Assembly: GCF_947497125.1 (NCBI RefSeq)
Contig: NZ_CANMFI010000004.1
Span: forward strand, 264,538-328,537
Length of the DNA stretch: 64,000 bases
Direction of reading: 5' to 3'
DNA from: an uncultured Polaribacter sp.
Lineage (GTDB): Bacteria > Bacteroidota > Bacteroidia > Flavobacteriales > Flavobacteriaceae
Part shown: positions 35,047 through 45,390 of the stretch, in pieces
How positions within the stretch are numbered: the stretch's first letter is position 1
Layout of the letters: every line of letters begins with the position of its first letter
The notes under the pieces: generated by a model
The model's input: only the letters and a program-made list of their open reading frames with translations
Told to the model about the DNA's origin: nothing
Databases searched by the model: none
Made by a program: the position numbers and the translations under genes

Positions 35047-36353
35047 TGAAAGAATCTATTCATATTTTTTGGTTTAGAAGAGACCTACGTTTAAACGATA
35101 ATTGCGGACTGTTTAATGCATTAAAAACAGGCAAAAAAGTACTGCCAATTTTTATTTTTGATAAAAACATACTTACAAAACTTCCTAAAGATGATGCTAG
35201 AGTAACATTTATTCATCAACAATTAACAGCCATAAATAAACAACTTAAAACAACAAATAGTTCTTTAGCGGTTTATCATGGTGATCCGAAGGATGTTTTA
35301 AAAAGTATTTCTGAAAAGCATAATATTAAGGCTGTATATACAAATCATGATTATGAGCCTTATGCTAATGATAGAGATCAAGAGATTAAAGCACTTTTAG
35401 CAAAAAAAGAAATTGACTTTATATCATTTAAAGATCAGGTGATTTTTGAAAAAGATGAAATTGTAAAAAAAGATGGCACACCCTATAAAGTGTTCACTCC
35501 GTATTCAAAAAAATGGTTAGAATTATTTAATGAAAAGCCGCTTCAATTTTATCCATCACAAGACTATTTAGAGTGTTTTGTACCCAACGATTCTCAGCCG
35601 TTTCTATCCCTTGAAGAAATAGGTTTTACCGAATCTAAAATTAAAGTTACCTCTTATAAAATAAGCAATACTTTAATTGATAGTTACGAAGAAACTAGAA
35701 ATTTTCCTTCTAAAGACAGCACTTCTAAACTAGGCAGTCATTTAAGATTTGGTACTGTTAGTGTAAGAGAAATGGCAGAAAAAGCCGCTAAAAGTAAAAA
35801 TATTACGTTTTTAAAAGAATTGATTTGGAGAGAATTTTTTATGCAAATTCTATGGCATTACCCTCATACAACCACTAAAAGTTTTAAACCTCAATACGAT
35901 AGAATTGTATGGCGCCATAATGAAAAAGAATTTAATGCTTGGTGCAATGGTGAAACCGGATATCCGTTAGTTGACGCTGGCATGAGGGAATTAAATGAAA
36001 CAGGCTTTATGCACAATAGAGTGCGAATGCTTGTGGGAAGTTTTTTATGCAAACACTTACTAATTGATTGGCGACTAGGAGAAGCTTATTTTGCCGAAAA
36101 ACTACACGACTATGAGCAATCTAGTAATATTGGTAATTGGCAATGGGTAGCTGGTTGTGGCGTAGATGCTGCACCTTATTTTAGAATTTTTAACCCAACA
36201 ACACAAATTGTAAAATTTGATAAAGAGTTGAAATATATAAAAAAATGGGTTCCAAATTTTCAAGAGTTCACCTATCCTAAACCAATTGTAGAGCATAAAT
36301 TTGCCAGAGAACGTTGTTTAGAAACTTACAAAAAAGCACTAAAAGAGTTTTAA
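35046..36353 (+). CDS. phrB: Class I deoxyribodipyrimidine photolyase
   Basis: A 435-residue CPD photolyase/cryptochrome of class I. N-terminal antenna domain HIFWFRRDLRLNDNCGL; FAD domain with LGSHLRFGTVSVREM, ELIWREFFMQILWHYP, TGYPLVDAGMRELNETGFMHNRVRMLVGSFL and NIGNWQWVAGCGVDAAPYFRIFNP. The intact N-W-Q-W-V-A-G segment contrasts with the divergent relative at 29902. It should split cyclobutane pyrimidine dimers under blue light. Last gene of operon 2; no clear terminator follows. Confidence 0.95.
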   Translation: MKESIHIFWFRRDLRLNDNCGLFNALKTGKKVLPIFIFDKNILTKLPKDDARVTFIHQQLTAINKQLKTTNSSLAVYHGDPKDVLKSISEKHNIKAVYTNHDYEPYANDRDQEIKALLAKKEIDFISFKDQVIFEKDEIVKKDGTPYKVFTPYSKKWLELFNEKPLQFYPSQDYLECFVPNDSQPFLSLEEIGFTESKIKVTSYKISNTLIDSYEETRNFPSKDSTSKLGSHLRFGTVSVREMAEKAAKSKNITFLKELIWREFFMQILWHYPHTTTKSFKPQYDRIVWRHNEKEFNAWCNGETGYPLVDAGMRELNETGFMHNRVRMLVGSFLCKHLLIDWRLGEAYFAEKLHDYEQSSNIGNWQWVAGCGVDAAPYFRIFNPTTQIVKFDKELKYIKKWVPNFQEFTYPKPIVEHKFARERCLETYKKALKEF

Positions 36354-36480
36354 TTTTTTGAATAAAACTTTTTTTTGTCGCGATTTGTTCTTTGATTAAA
36401 AATTGTGTTCAAAAAAAAATAAAATTTATGTAGGTAAGTTTTAATAAATGTATTTAATTTGCGCTCGTAAAATTAAAAAA

Positions 36481-36554
36481 GCCGATGTAGCTCAGCTGGC
36501 TAGAGCAGCTGATTTGTAATCAGCAGGTCGTGGGTTCGAGTCCCTCTATCGGCT
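36481..36554 (+). tRNA. tRNA-Thr(TGT)
   Basis: Cloverleaf drawn by eye: acceptor GCCGATG with TATCGGC, D-arm GCTC/GAGC, anticodon stem GCTGA/TCAGC around the loop TTTGTAA, anticodon TGT at 36515-36517, and a TTCGAGT T-loop. The T-stem contains one T-T mismatch. Discriminator T, then CA; the full CCA is not encoded. A terminator follows at 36562. Confidence 0.95.
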
Positions 36555-36561
36555 CAATTTT

Positions 36562-36596
36562 AAAAGCCTCAAAAAAAATATTTTTGAGGCTTTTTT
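36562..36596 (+). terminator. Rho-independent terminator after tRNA-Thr
   Basis: Stem AAAAGCCTCAAAAA paired with TTTTTGAGGCTTTT, short A-rich loop, T run. Confidence 0.85.
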
Positions 36597-36757
36597 ATGA
36601 AAAATAGTGGCTCTCAAATAGTGCAAACTAAATGGTCACTAACTCTTATTTTTAAAGTTAAAAACGAATAAACTAACATCAATTTAAGACCAAAAATAAA
36701 GACGATATTGCAAAATCTTTATTATTTTAGTCTTTTGAATTATAAGAACACTACGAT

Positions 36758-37363
36758 ATGCTAATTATTGGAATTGCTGGAGGAACAGGAAGTGGAAAAA
36801 CTACGGTGGTTAATAAAATTATTAAACACTTACCCATTGACGAAGTATGTGTAATTTCTCAAGATTCTTACTACAAGGCTACAGACAGCTTGTCTTACGA
36901 AGAAAGAACAAAAATAAATTTTGATCATCCAAGAGCAATCGATTTTGATTTAATAGTAAAACATCTAAAAGATTTAAAAGCAAACAAAACCATTGCACAA
37001 CCAGTGTATTCTTTTGTAACTCATAACAGAACTAAAGACACAATTAAAACACATCCAAGAAAAGTTATTATTGTAGAAGGTATTTTAATTTTTAACAATG
37101 AAGCTTTAAGAGATTTATTTGATATTAAAATATTTGTGCATGCAGATACCGATGAAAGATTGATAAGAAGAGTTCGAAGAGATATCACAGAAAGAGGCAG
37201 AGATATTGATGAAGTTTTAAACAGATACCAAGACACCTTAAAACCTATGCATCAGCAATTTATAGAGCCTACTAAAAACTTTGCAGATATTATTATACCA
37301 AATGACAGACATAATAATGTGGCCATAGATATTGTAAGAACAGTAATTAACGAACGCCTGTAA
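36758..37363 (+). CDS. udk: Uridine kinase
   Basis: Phosphorylates uridine (and cytidine) to UMP/CMP in pyrimidine salvage. 201 residues, usual length. Walker A is GGTGSGKT (8-15). SQDSYYK, NFDHPRAIDF and the lid region RRVRRDITERGRD are typical. Four bases separate it from a FtsB/DivIC-like gene, and the operon continues to methylmalonyl-CoA mutase. Confidence 0.95.
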   Translation: MLIIGIAGGTGSGKTTVVNKIIKHLPIDEVCVISQDSYYKATDSLSYEERTKINFDHPRAIDFDLIVKHLKDLKANKTIAQPVYSFVTHNRTKDTIKTHPRKVIIVEGILIFNNEALRDLFDIKIFVHADTDERLIRRVRRDITERGRDIDEVLNRYQDTLKPMHQQFIEPTKNFADIIIPNDRHNNVAIDIVRTVINERL

Positions 37364-37367
37364 ATTA

Positions 37368-37685
37368 ATGACTTTTAAAGAGTTAAGAAAAAATAAAATT
37401 ATAAAATTTATAACAAACGTTTTTGTGTTAATCACAATTCCGTTTCTTATTTGGATGTTTTTTATTGATGATAATTCGTATCTTGTTCACAGAAAATTAA
37501 ATACAGAAATTAGTGATTTAGAGAGCACTATTTTATTTTATCAGAAAAAGATAAACGAAGATAAAGCTACCATAAAAAAGCTAGAAGATTCTTTGCAACT
37601 CGAAAGGTTTGCTAGAGAAAAGTATTTAATGAAAAAAGAAAATGAAGACCTTTATTTAATAGAATTTGATACGATAAAAAATTAA
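37368..37685 (+). CDS. FtsB/DivIC-type septum formation initiator
   Basis: A 105-residue bitopic protein: N-terminal membrane segment (about 14-30), then a coiled coil (LNTEISDLESTILFYQKKINEDKATIKKLEDSL) ending with LERFAREKYLMKKENEDLYLIEF, the R-E-K-Y end typical of FtsB/DivIC. It should join the FtsL/FtsQ divisome subcomplex in the periplasm. Between udk and mutA with gaps of 4 and 1 bp. Confidence 0.88.
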   Translation: MTFKELRKNKIIKFITNVFVLITIPFLIWMFFIDDNSYLVHRKLNTEISDLESTILFYQKKINEDKATIKKLEDSLQLERFAREKYLMKKENEDLYLIEFDTIKN

Positions 37686-37686
37686 G

Positions 37687-39039
37687 ATGAAAACTTCTCT
37701 GTTTAGTGAGTTTGATAAAAGTACTGCTGCTGCTTGGAAACAAAAAATTCAAGTAGAACTAAAAGGCGCGGACTATAACAACTCTCTATTATGGAAAACA
37801 GATGAAAATTTTTTAGTAAAACCCTTTTACACCAAAGAAGACAAGACAAATTACAATGTGAAAACTTCAGAAAAAGGATTTCTTATTTGTCAAACAATTT
37901 TTATTGATGATGAAAAAATTGCAAATTCTTTAGCCTTAGATGCATTAAAAAGAGGTGCTACTTCTATACAATTTAAAGCAAATTCTACTTTTGATTATAA
38001 AAAGGTACTACATAACATAGACCTAAAGAAAAACACTTTATATTTCTTATTTACTTTTTTAGACCCTACTTTTCAGATAGAATTGTCTGAATTTACAAAC
38101 TCTAAAAACACCTATTTTCAAACAGATATTATTGGCAATCTTGCAGAAACAGGAAACTGGTTTAATACCTTAAAAGAAGATTTTAAAAAACTTCATTCAA
38201 TTGAAAAACAAACTCCAAATTGCATTGGTGTTTCGGGAGATTTATATCAAAATTGTGGCGCAACAATTACGCAGCAATTAGCATATACACTTGCTCATGC
38301 TAATGAATACTTAAATGAATTTGGAAACGGTTGTGCTAATAAAATTAATTTTATTTTTTCTGTAGGTAGCAACTATTTCTTTGAAATTGCAAAATTAAGA
38401 GCTTTTAGACTTTTGTGGTCTTTACTTACAGATAGTTTTGATGAAAAAGAAATAGAGGCACATTTGTTTGTTCAACCAAGCTTAAGAAATAAAACAATAT
38501 ATGATTACAATGTTAACTTGCTAAGAACAACCTCTGAAAGTATGAGTGCTATCTTAGGAGGTGCAAATACAATCTCTAACATTTCTTATGATGCAATTTA
38601 TCATAAAAGTAACGAATTCGGAGAGCGAATCTCTAGAAATCAATTACTAATATTACAAAAAGAGAGTTTTTTAAACGACGCTCAAAATTATGCAGATGGC
38701 TCCTACTATATAGATGCTATAACAACACAATTAGCAGAAAATGCATTGCTTCTTTTTAAACAAATAGAAAAAAAAGGCGGTTTTTTAGCACAGCTTAAAG
38801 CAGGAATAATTCAAAAAAAAATAAAAGAAAGTAGCGACAAAGAAACTGCTGATTTCTTAGCAAGAAAACTGCGCTTATTAGGTACAAATTTTCAAGAAAA
38901 TTTGACTGATAAAATGAAACAAAATATAGAACTCTACCCATTTGTAAAACAAAGAAATATTAAAACAATCATTACCCCTTTAATTAAAAAAAGACTTTCA
39001 GAAGTATTAGAAAAAGAACGCTTAAAGTCTGAAAATTAA
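37687..39039 (+). CDS. mutA: Methylmalonyl-CoA mutase small (non-catalytic) subunit
   Basis: A 450-residue homologue of the mutase TIM-barrel domain (SLFSEFDKSTAAAWKQKIQVELKG at the start, RTTSESMSAILGGANTISN near 280). It lacks the B12-binding C-terminal domain, so it is the small structural subunit in its short flavobacterial form. Together with the large subunit at 39371 it interconverts succinyl-CoA and methylmalonyl-CoA. Confidence 0.93.
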   Translation: MKTSLFSEFDKSTAAAWKQKIQVELKGADYNNSLLWKTDENFLVKPFYTKEDKTNYNVKTSEKGFLICQTIFIDDEKIANSLALDALKRGATSIQFKANSTFDYKKVLHNIDLKKNTLYFLFTFLDPTFQIELSEFTNSKNTYFQTDIIGNLAETGNWFNTLKEDFKKLHSIEKQTPNCIGVSGDLYQNCGATITQQLAYTLAHANEYLNEFGNGCANKINFIFSVGSNYFFEIAKLRAFRLLWSLLTDSFDEKEIEAHLFVQPSLRNKTIYDYNVNLLRTTSESMSAILGGANTISNISYDAIYHKSNEFGERISRNQLLILQKESFLNDAQNYADGSYYIDAITTQLAENALLLFKQIEKKGGFLAQLKAGIIQKKIKESSDKETADFLARKLRLLGTNFQENLTDKMKQNIELYPFVKQRNIKTIITPLIKKRLSEVLEKERLKSEN

Positions 39040-39050
39040 AAAAGGATACT

Positions 39051-39371
39051 ATGAATAAAAATTTAGAAATTTTAGAAAAGCAAAAAAAACAAGATCAGCT
39101 TAAGCAAGAAGTAAAAAATTACAAAAAAAAACTTCCTTCTTTGCTGCTTTTAATTGTTTTTACTTCTGCTTTAATTCTTTACTTTTTCGAAGATTACATC
39201 TTCTCTATTTTAGGGACACACACACTTATTAAAGCAAGCTTTTTTTTAATAATTAGCTGTATAAGTGTTATTCTTTTTAGTTTTATAAAAATTAGACAAA
39301 AAGAAAAAGAAACAAAATCAATTGGAATCGAACTCTATAATTTAATGAAATTAGAGGTAAAACAAAAGTAA
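39051..39371 (+). CDS. Small two-helix membrane protein between mutase subunits
   Basis: A 106-residue protein: lysine/glutamine-rich coiled coil (1-28), two membrane helices (about 30-45 and 58-78) and a charged tail. No family recognised. It is 11 bp after mutA and overlaps mutB by 1 bp, so it is co-translated with the mutase. Whether it tethers the enzyme to the membrane or is only a hitchhiker cannot be told. Confidence 0.7.
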   Translation: MNKNLEILEKQKKQDQLKQEVKNYKKKLPSLLLLIVFTSALILYFFEDYIFSILGTHTLIKASFFLIISCISVILFSFIKIRQKEKETKSIGIELYNLMKLEVKQK

Positions 39372-41434
39372 TGGGTAGAAAAGACGTACAAAACCTACAT
39401 TTTAAAGATTCTAAAAAAAAGGCAACTCCTTCATTTATACATGAAGATTTTATTGCTGGTGTGCCACCTTACCTAAGAGGCCCTTATGCAACAATGTACG
39501 TAAACAAACCTTGGACAGTAAGGCAATATGCTGGATTTTCTACTGCCGAGGATAGCAATCAATTTTACAGAAAAAATTTAGCAGCAGGACAAAAAGGACT
39601 CTCGGTTGCTTTTGATTTAGCCACACACAGAGGGTATGATTCTGATCATGAGAGAGTGCAGGGCGATGTAGGAAAAGCAGGTGTTGCTATCGATACGGTA
39701 GAAGACATGAAAATATTATTTAACAACATTCCGTTAGATAAAATGTCTGTTTCTATGACAATGAACGGAGCTGTTTTGCCAATATTAGCATTTTACATTG
39801 TAGCTGCACAAGAGCAAGGCGTAAAGCCAGAACAACTATCTGGTACCATCCAAAACGATATTCTGAAGGAATTTATGGTGAGAAATACGTACATCTATCC
39901 ACCAAGTCCGTCTATGAAGATTATTGCAGATATTTTTAAATTTACAAGTAAAAATATGCCTAAATTTAATTCTATTTCCATCTCTGGCTATCACATGCAA
40001 GAAGCCGGAGCCACTGCAGAAATAGAACTAGCGTACACACTAGCTGATGGCTTAGAATACCTAAGAAAAGGAATTGAAGTAGGCATGGATATTGATGCCT
40101 TTGCACCAAGACTCTCTTTCTTTTGGGCCATTGGTATGGATCATTTTACAGAAATAGCAAAACTTAGAGCAGCCAGAATGCTTTGGGCAAAAATTGTAAA
40201 AAAATTCAATCCTAAAAACCCAAAATCACTTGCATTAAGAACTCATTGCCAAACAAGTGGTTGGTCTTTAACAGAACAAGACCCATTTAACAATGTTGCC
40301 AGAACAACCATAGAAGCCATGGCTGCTGTGTTTGGCGGCACACAAAGTTTACATACAAATGCGCTAGATGAAGCCATCGCTTTACCCACAGACTTTTCTG
40401 CAAGGATTGCCAGAAATACTCAATTATATCTACAAGAAGAAACAAACATTACAAAAACCGTAGACCCATGGGCAGGTAGCCATTACCTTGAAGAAAAAAC
40501 TATAGAAATTGCAAATAAAGCTTGGGAATTGATTGAAGAAATTGAACAATTAGGTGGCATGACCAAAGCAATTGAAAAAGGAATTCCTAAAATGCGAATT
40601 GAAGAGGCAGCGGCTATCAAACAAGCAAAAATAGATAGTGGTAAAGATGTGATTGTTGGGGTAAATAAATACCAACTAAAAAAAGAAGATCCTTTACATA
40701 TTTTAGAAGTTGATAATGAATCTGTTAGAAAATCGCAGATCGAGAAACTTACTCTTATAAAGAAAAAAAGAGATAATAATAAAGTAGCAAAAACATTATT
40801 AGCATTAACTAATGCCGCAAAAACAAACCAACAAAATCTTTTAACTTTGGCTATAGAAGCCGCAAAAGAAAGAGCTACTCTTGGTGAAATATCTAATGCT
40901 TTAGAGGCTGTCTTTGGAAGACACAAAGCGGTGCATAAAACAATATCTGGGGTGTATAGTAAAGAAATTAAAGAAGATAAGCTATTTAAAAAAGCTGCAG
41001 AAATTGCTAATAAGTTTGCAGAGTTAGAAGGCAGAAGACCACGTATTATGATTGCCAAACTTGGGCAAGACGGTCATGATAGAGGTGCGAAAGTTGTTGC
41101 TACTGGCTATGCAGATTTAGGGTTTGATGTAGATATTGGTCCTTTATTTCAGACCCCTAAAGAGGCTACAAAACAAGCCATAGAAAACGATGTACACATT
41201 CTAGGTGTTTCATCTTTAGCTGCCGGTCATAAAACATTAATACCACAGGTGGTTGCTGAATTAAAAAAACATGGCAGAGAAGACATCATGGTAATTGTAG
41301 GTGGCGTTATACCTGCGCAAGATTATCAATTCTTATTTGATGCTGGTGCAGTTGGCATTTATGGCCCAGGAACAAAAATTGCACAAGCAGCTATAGAATT
41401 ACTTTCGATATTAGTAGATAGTTTTTCTGAATAG
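39371..41434 (+). CDS. mutB: Methylmalonyl-CoA mutase large subunit
   Basis: Adenosylcobalamin-dependent isomerase, 687 residues. TIM-barrel substrate domain: [21 protein letters not shown], and [20 protein letters not shown]-terminal B12-binding domain (about 555-687) with the base-off histidine in D567-G-H569-D-R-G572 and the [16 protein letters not shown] element. The enzyme depends on imported or made B12; no cobalamin riboswitch or B12 gene is seen here. Last gene of the udk-divIC-mutA-mutB run. Confidence 0.97.
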   Translation: MGRKDVQNLHFKDSKKKATPSFIHEDFIAGVPPYLRGPYATMYVNKPWTVRQYAGFSTAEDSNQFYRKNLAAGQKGLSVAFDLATHRGYDSDHERVQGDVGKAGVAIDTVEDMKILFNNIPLDKMSVSMTMNGAVLPILAFYIVAAQEQGVKPEQLSGTIQNDILKEFMVRNTYIYPPSPSMKIIADIFKFTSKNMPKFNSISISGYHMQEAGATAEIELAYTLADGLEYLRKGIEVGMDIDAFAPRLSFFWAIGMDHFTEIAKLRAARMLWAKIVKKFNPKNPKSLALRTHCQTSGWSLTEQDPFNNVARTTIEAMAAVFGGTQSLHTNALDEAIALPTDFSARIARNTQLYLQEETNITKTVDPWAGSHYLEEKTIEIANKAWELIEEIEQLGGMTKAIEKGIPKMRIEEAAAIKQAKIDSGKDVIVGVNKYQLKKEDPLHILEVDNESVRKSQIEKLTLIKKKRDNNKVAKTLLALTNAAKTNQQNLLTLAIEAAKERATLGEISNALEAVFGRHKAVHKTISGVYSKEIKEDKLFKKAAEIANKFAELEGRRPRIMIAKLGQDGHDRGAKVVATGYADLGFDVDIGPLFQTPKEATKQAIENDVHILGVSSLAAGHKTLIPQVVAELKKHGREDIMVIVGGVIPAQDYQFLFDAGAVGIYGPGTKIAQAAIELLSILVDSFSE

Positions 41435-41567
41435 ACAAAACACCCTTATAATTCAAAATATATAAGAAGTATTTTTTACTTAATTTACAAATTAAATTAA
41501 AATGTATTTTAACATATATTAACAAGAAAAAAGACTTGTATTAGCAAACGTTTATTTGTTTTATCCG

Positions 41568-41575
41568 TAAATTTG
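41568..41575 (+). promoter_or_regulatory. -7 promoter box of ccsBA
   Basis: TAAATTTG matches TAnnTTTG, 28 bp before the ccsBA ATG. Confidence 0.6.
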
Positions 41576-41603
41576 TAACTCATAACAAAACGATAAAAAT
41601 CGG

Positions 41604-44600
41604 ATGAAAAAAATTATTAGTTTCCTCTACTCTACTCGATTAATGGCTGTTTTATTTTTCTTATATGCAGCAGCAATGGGTATCGCTACATTTATTGAAA
41701 ACGATTTTGGCACACAAACATCTAAAGCACTAGTATACAATGCTTGGTGGTTCGAACTTATAATGGTTTTCTTTGTAATTAATTTGTTTGGCAATATATT
41801 TAGATACCGTTTGCTTAGAAAAGAAAAGTGGCCAGTTTTAATGTTTCACTTATCTTTTGTTTTAATATTAATAGGAGCCGGAATAACAAGGTATATTGGT
41901 TATGAAGGCATTATGCTTATAAAAGAAGGAGAAACAACCAACAAATTTTTATCAGAAACCACTTATTTGAATGTAATTGTTGATAATGGTGAATTGCAAA
42001 AACCAGAAATTAACAGCCCAATATTACTTTCTGCTTGGGGTAAAAATAATTGGATACATAAAGACAATTTTAAATCACAAGAAAAAACACAAGATTTTAG
42101 TTTTAAACTTGTAGACTATATTCCTTGGGCAGAAAAAAAATTAGTTGAAGATGAGCAAGGAATTGAACATTTATTCTTTGTAGAATCTTCTGAAGGTAGT
42201 AGACATGAGCATTGGATAAAAAAAGGAACTATACAAAACATACATGGTGTTTTAGTTGGTTTTGAGTCTTTAGATAATAATGCGTCTATCAATTTTATAA
42301 CGCAAGACAATACTTTAAAACTACTTTCTAAAGACGATGGAGATTGGCTTCGAATGGCTGATCAACAGCGAGGAAAAATAACAAAAGATAGTTTAGAAAA
42401 TTTTCAATACTTAACACTACATAATGTTGCAGGGTTGCAATTTGTAATTCCTAGACCTGCAGAGAAAGGATTTATGAAAACAGTTCGATCTAAAAAAGAT
42501 GATAAAAAATTAGATGTTGCTGTTTTTGAGATTGAAACAAATAATGAAACAGCTACGGTAGAATTAACAGGTGGTAAATTCAACTCTCAAGGTTCTAAAG
42601 AAATTTCTGTAGGAGGCCTAAATTTTAGGATGTTGTATGGTGCTAAAATACTAGAAACTCCTTTTTCTGTAAAATTAAACGACTTTCAATTAGAAAAATA
42701 TCCAGGTTCAGAAAGTGCTGCCTCTTATGCGAGTGAAGTTACTGTAATTGCAGAAAAAGAAACATTTGATTATCGAATTTTTATGAACCATATTTTAGAT
42801 TATAGCGGTTACAAATTATTTCAATCTAGTTATGATTTATCTGGTGAAAAGGAAGAAACACATCTTTCTGTAAATCATGATTTCCTAGGAACTTTTGTAA
42901 CTTACTTAGGATATTCTTTCTTATATTTTGGATTGATATGTATCTTATTTGCTAAAAATACTCGTTTTGATGATTTAAAGCAGAGCTTAAAAAAGATCCG
43001 TAAGAAAAAAGCAACTCTTTCTATGATTGTTGCTCTTTTTGTCTCTGGATTCGCATTTGCACAACACACGGCTCATCAAGAGAACAGCATTACAGACCAA
43101 CAAATAGACTCTATTTTAACAGCAAATTTAGTGGCTGTAAATCATGCTGAAAGTTTTAACAAGCTAGTTATACAAGATGCTGGCGGACGTATGAAACCCG
43201 CACACACCTTTGCCTCTCAACTAGTAAGAAAAGTTAGCAAATCTTCTACGTTTAATGGTATGCAACCCAGTCAGGTTCTATTATCAATCATAGAAAACCC
43301 AAGATTATGGTACGAAGTACCTGTTATTTACCTCGAAAAAGGGAACACACAGATTAGAACTTTGTTAGGTGTTTCGGAAACAACAACTCATGCTCGTCTA
43401 TCAAATTTTATAACACCAATGGGTGTTTATAAAATTAGAGAGCAAGTGGCTGAAGCTCAGAAAAAAAATATAAAAAACAAATTTGAAAAAGACCTTCTTA
43501 AAATAGACAAACGTGTTGGATTACTTTACAGCGCAATTGGCGGTGGTATTTTAAGAATATATCCGATACCAAATGATGATAATAATACCTGGGTATCTCA
43601 ACCAGAAACTGCTAATGCTGGTTTTAAAGCTACAGATTCTGTTTTTGTAAGACAATCATTGCCTGTTTATATCAACTTTTTACAAGAAGGTAAAAAAACT
43701 GGCAACTATCAAAAAGCAGAAAAAATACTAACGGGCATAAAACAATTTCAACAAAAATTTGGTGCTGAAATATATCCGTCAAAAGAAAAAATTGAATTAG
43801 AAATTGCTTACAATAAAATTGAACCTTTTAAAAAACTATCTACATACTATGGTTTTGTTAGTTTATTCCTTCTAATTTTTGTTATCTGGCAAATTTTCTC
43901 ATCAAAAAAATGGATCAATACGATTGTAAAAACATTAACTGTAATTACAATTGGTCTATTTATTTTACACACCGCTGGTTTAATTTCGAGATGGTATATT
44001 AGTGGATATGCGCCTTGGAGTAATGCATACGAATCTATAATATTTGTTGCTTGGGCAACCATGTTATTTGGTTTGTATATTGGAAGAAAATCTGCTTTAA
44101 CTATTACAGCAACTGCTTTTTTAGTAGCAATTACTTTAGGGTTTGCTCATCAAAACTGGTTAGATCCAGAAATTGCAAACCTTATGCCTGTGTTAAATTC
44201 ATGGTGGCTTTTAGTGCATACTTCTATTATTGTTGCCAGTTACGGGCCTCTTTCTTTAGGGATGATACTTGGTATTGTAGCGCTTTTTTTAATGGCGTTT
44301 ACAACGAAGAAGAATAAAAAAAGAATGGATTTAAACATTAAGGAAATTACCATTATAAACGAAATGTCTATCACGGTTGGTTTAATAATGTTAACCATAG
44401 GTAATTTTTTAGGCGGTATGTGGGCCAATGAAAGTTGGGGACGCTATTGGGGATGGGATCCTAAAGAAACTTGGGCATTAATTTCTATAATGGTGTATGC
44501 TTTTGTGTTACACATGCGATTGATACCTGGTTTACGTAGTAGATTGTCATTTAATTTTGCCGCTGCTTTTGCCTATTTATCTATAATGATGACTTATTTT

Positions 44601-44747
44601 GGTGTTAATTTTTACCTATCTGGTTTGCATTCATACGCAAGCGGAGAGAAAGAAGTAACTCCTAGAGAAGCTTATATTTACATTGCAGCATTAATTACCC
44701 TTACAATTATAGCTGGATTTAAGTACAAAAAGTATTTTAAAAAATAA
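41604..44747 (+). CDS. ccsBA: Fused cytochrome c biogenesis protein CcsBA (ResB-ResC)
   Basis: System II cytochrome c synthase: exports haem and ligates it to CxxCH motifs. 1047 residues. The N-terminal half is ResB/CcsB-like (membrane segments at about 10-30, 50-65, 80-95, large periplasmic part, segment near 430). The C-terminal third is CcsA/ResC-like with about eight membrane segments. The haem-handling WWD motif is WGRYWGWDPKETWALI (about 943-957). Haem-ligand histidines are likely in LVHTSI and VLHMRL. An internal hydrophobic stretch with FAFAQH marks the domain junction. Usual fused form in Bacteroidetes. Confidence 0.95.
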   Translation: MKKIISFLYSTRLMAVLFFLYAAAMGIATFIENDFGTQTSKALVYNAWWFELIMVFFVINLFGNIFRYRLLRKEKWPVLMFHLSFVLILIGAGITRYIGYEGIMLIKEGETTNKFLSETTYLNVIVDNGELQKPEINSPILLSAWGKNNWIHKDNFKSQEKTQDFSFKLVDYIPWAEKKLVEDEQGIEHLFFVESSEGSRHEHWIKKGTIQNIHGVLVGFESLDNNASINFITQDNTLKLLSKDDGDWLRMADQQRGKITKDSLENFQYLTLHNVAGLQFVIPRPAEKGFMKTVRSKKDDKKLDVAVFEIETNNETATVELTGGKFNSQGSKEISVGGLNFRMLYGAKILETPFSVKLNDFQLEKYPGSESAASYASEVTVIAEKETFDYRIFMNHILDYSGYKLFQSSYDLSGEKEETHLSVNHDFLGTFVTYLGYSFLYFGLICILFAKNTRFDDLKQSLKKIRKKKATLSMIVALFVSGFAFAQHTAHQENSITDQQIDSILTANLVAVNHAESFNKLVIQDAGGRMKPAHTFASQLVRKVSKSSTFNGMQPSQVLLSIIENPRLWYEVPVIYLEKGNTQIRTLLGVSETTTHARLSNFITPMGVYKIREQVAEAQKKNIKNKFEKDLLKIDKRVGLLYSAIGGGILRIYPIPNDDNNTWVSQPETANAGFKATDSVFVRQSLPVYINFLQEGKKTGNYQKAEKILTGIKQFQQKFGAEIYPSKEKIELEIAYNKIEPFKKLSTYYGFVSLFLLIFVIWQIFSSKKWINTIVKTLTVITIGLFILHTAGLISRWYISGYAPWSNAYESIIFVAWATMLFGLYIGRKSALTITATAFLVAITLGFAHQNWLDPEIANLMPVLNSWWLLVHTSIIVASYGPLSLGMILGIVALFLMAFTTKKNKKRMDLNIKEITIINEMSITVGLIMLTIGNFLGGMWANESWGRYWGWDPKETWALISIMVYAFVLHMRLIPGLRSRLSFNFAAAFAYLSIMMTYFGVNFYLSGLHSYASGEKEVTPREAYIYIAALITLTIIAGFKYKKYFKK

Positions 44748-44786
44748 ATTTAGCAAGAAGACCTTCTAATAATTCATAAGAAAATG

Positions 44787-44835
44787 TATTTTTGCGCCTA
44801 TTAAAACTATTATAAACCGCTCGAATTTGTTCGAG
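44787..44835 (+). promoter_or_regulatory. -7 box and leader hairpin of the DUF2892-type gene
   Basis: TATTTTTGC (from 44787) fits TAnnTTTG. About 25 bp later CTCGAA-TTTG-TTCGAG (44820-44835) forms a perfect 6-bp hairpin in the leader, 18 bp before the ATG. It lacks a T run, so it is not a terminator. Confidence 0.45.
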
Positions 44836-44852
44836 TATACACAATAAAAAAA

Positions 44853-45368
44853 ATGTTTCATAAAAATATAAAATTAATTTTAGCTGGTTTAATTACTGTT
44901 TGGGCTATTCAACAGTTTAGCCAAGTAAATATCTTAAACGGAATTTCAATTTTACTGCTAGCAGGTATATTTGTTTTATTATACTTTAAAAACGAATTTA
45001 TATTAATGGCTTTTTTACAATTAAGAAAGCAAAATTTTGAAGGAACAAAAAAATGGTTGGGATATATTAAAAACCCAGAAAAAGCACTTATTGTTAAACA
45101 ACAAGGTTATTACAACTATTTACATGGTATTATATTAAGTCAAACAAACATGACTCAAGCCGAAAAATATTTACGTAAAGCTGTAAAATTAGGCTTATCA
45201 ATGGATCATGATTTAGCAATGGCTAAATTACAATTGGCAGGAATTGCAATGACAAAAAGAAGAAAGCGAGAGGCAACAAACTTAATGGCTGAAGCTAAAA
45301 AGTTAGATAAGCACGGTATGTTAAAAGACCAAATGAAGATGATGAAAGATCAAATGAAAAAAATGTAA
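44853..45368 (+). CDS. DUF2892-type membrane protein with TPR-like tail
   Basis: A 171-residue protein. Two N-terminal membrane helices (about 6-22 and 28-45) are followed by a helical, TPR-like part (GYYNYLHGIILSQTNMTQAEKYLRKAVKLGL, then LAMAKLQLAGIAMTKRRKREATNLMAEAKKL). The end is methionine/lysine-rich with a repeated KDQMK. Role unknown. Own promoter and own terminator, hence monocistronic. Confidence 0.75.
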   Translation: MFHKNIKLILAGLITVWAIQQFSQVNILNGISILLLAGIFVLLYFKNEFILMAFLQLRKQNFEGTKKWLGYIKNPEKALIVKQQGYYNYLHGIILSQTNMTQAEKYLRKAVKLGLSMDHDLAMAKLQLAGIAMTKRRKREATNLMAEAKKLDKHGMLKDQMKMMKDQMKKM

Positions 45369-45390
45369 TTTTCAAAAATATTATCCAATA

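Noticed and set aside
40483..41058. 191-codon minus-strand frame inside mutB
   Set aside because: Antisense shadow of the conserved mutase; serine/alanine/leucine-rich composition follows from the opposite strand.
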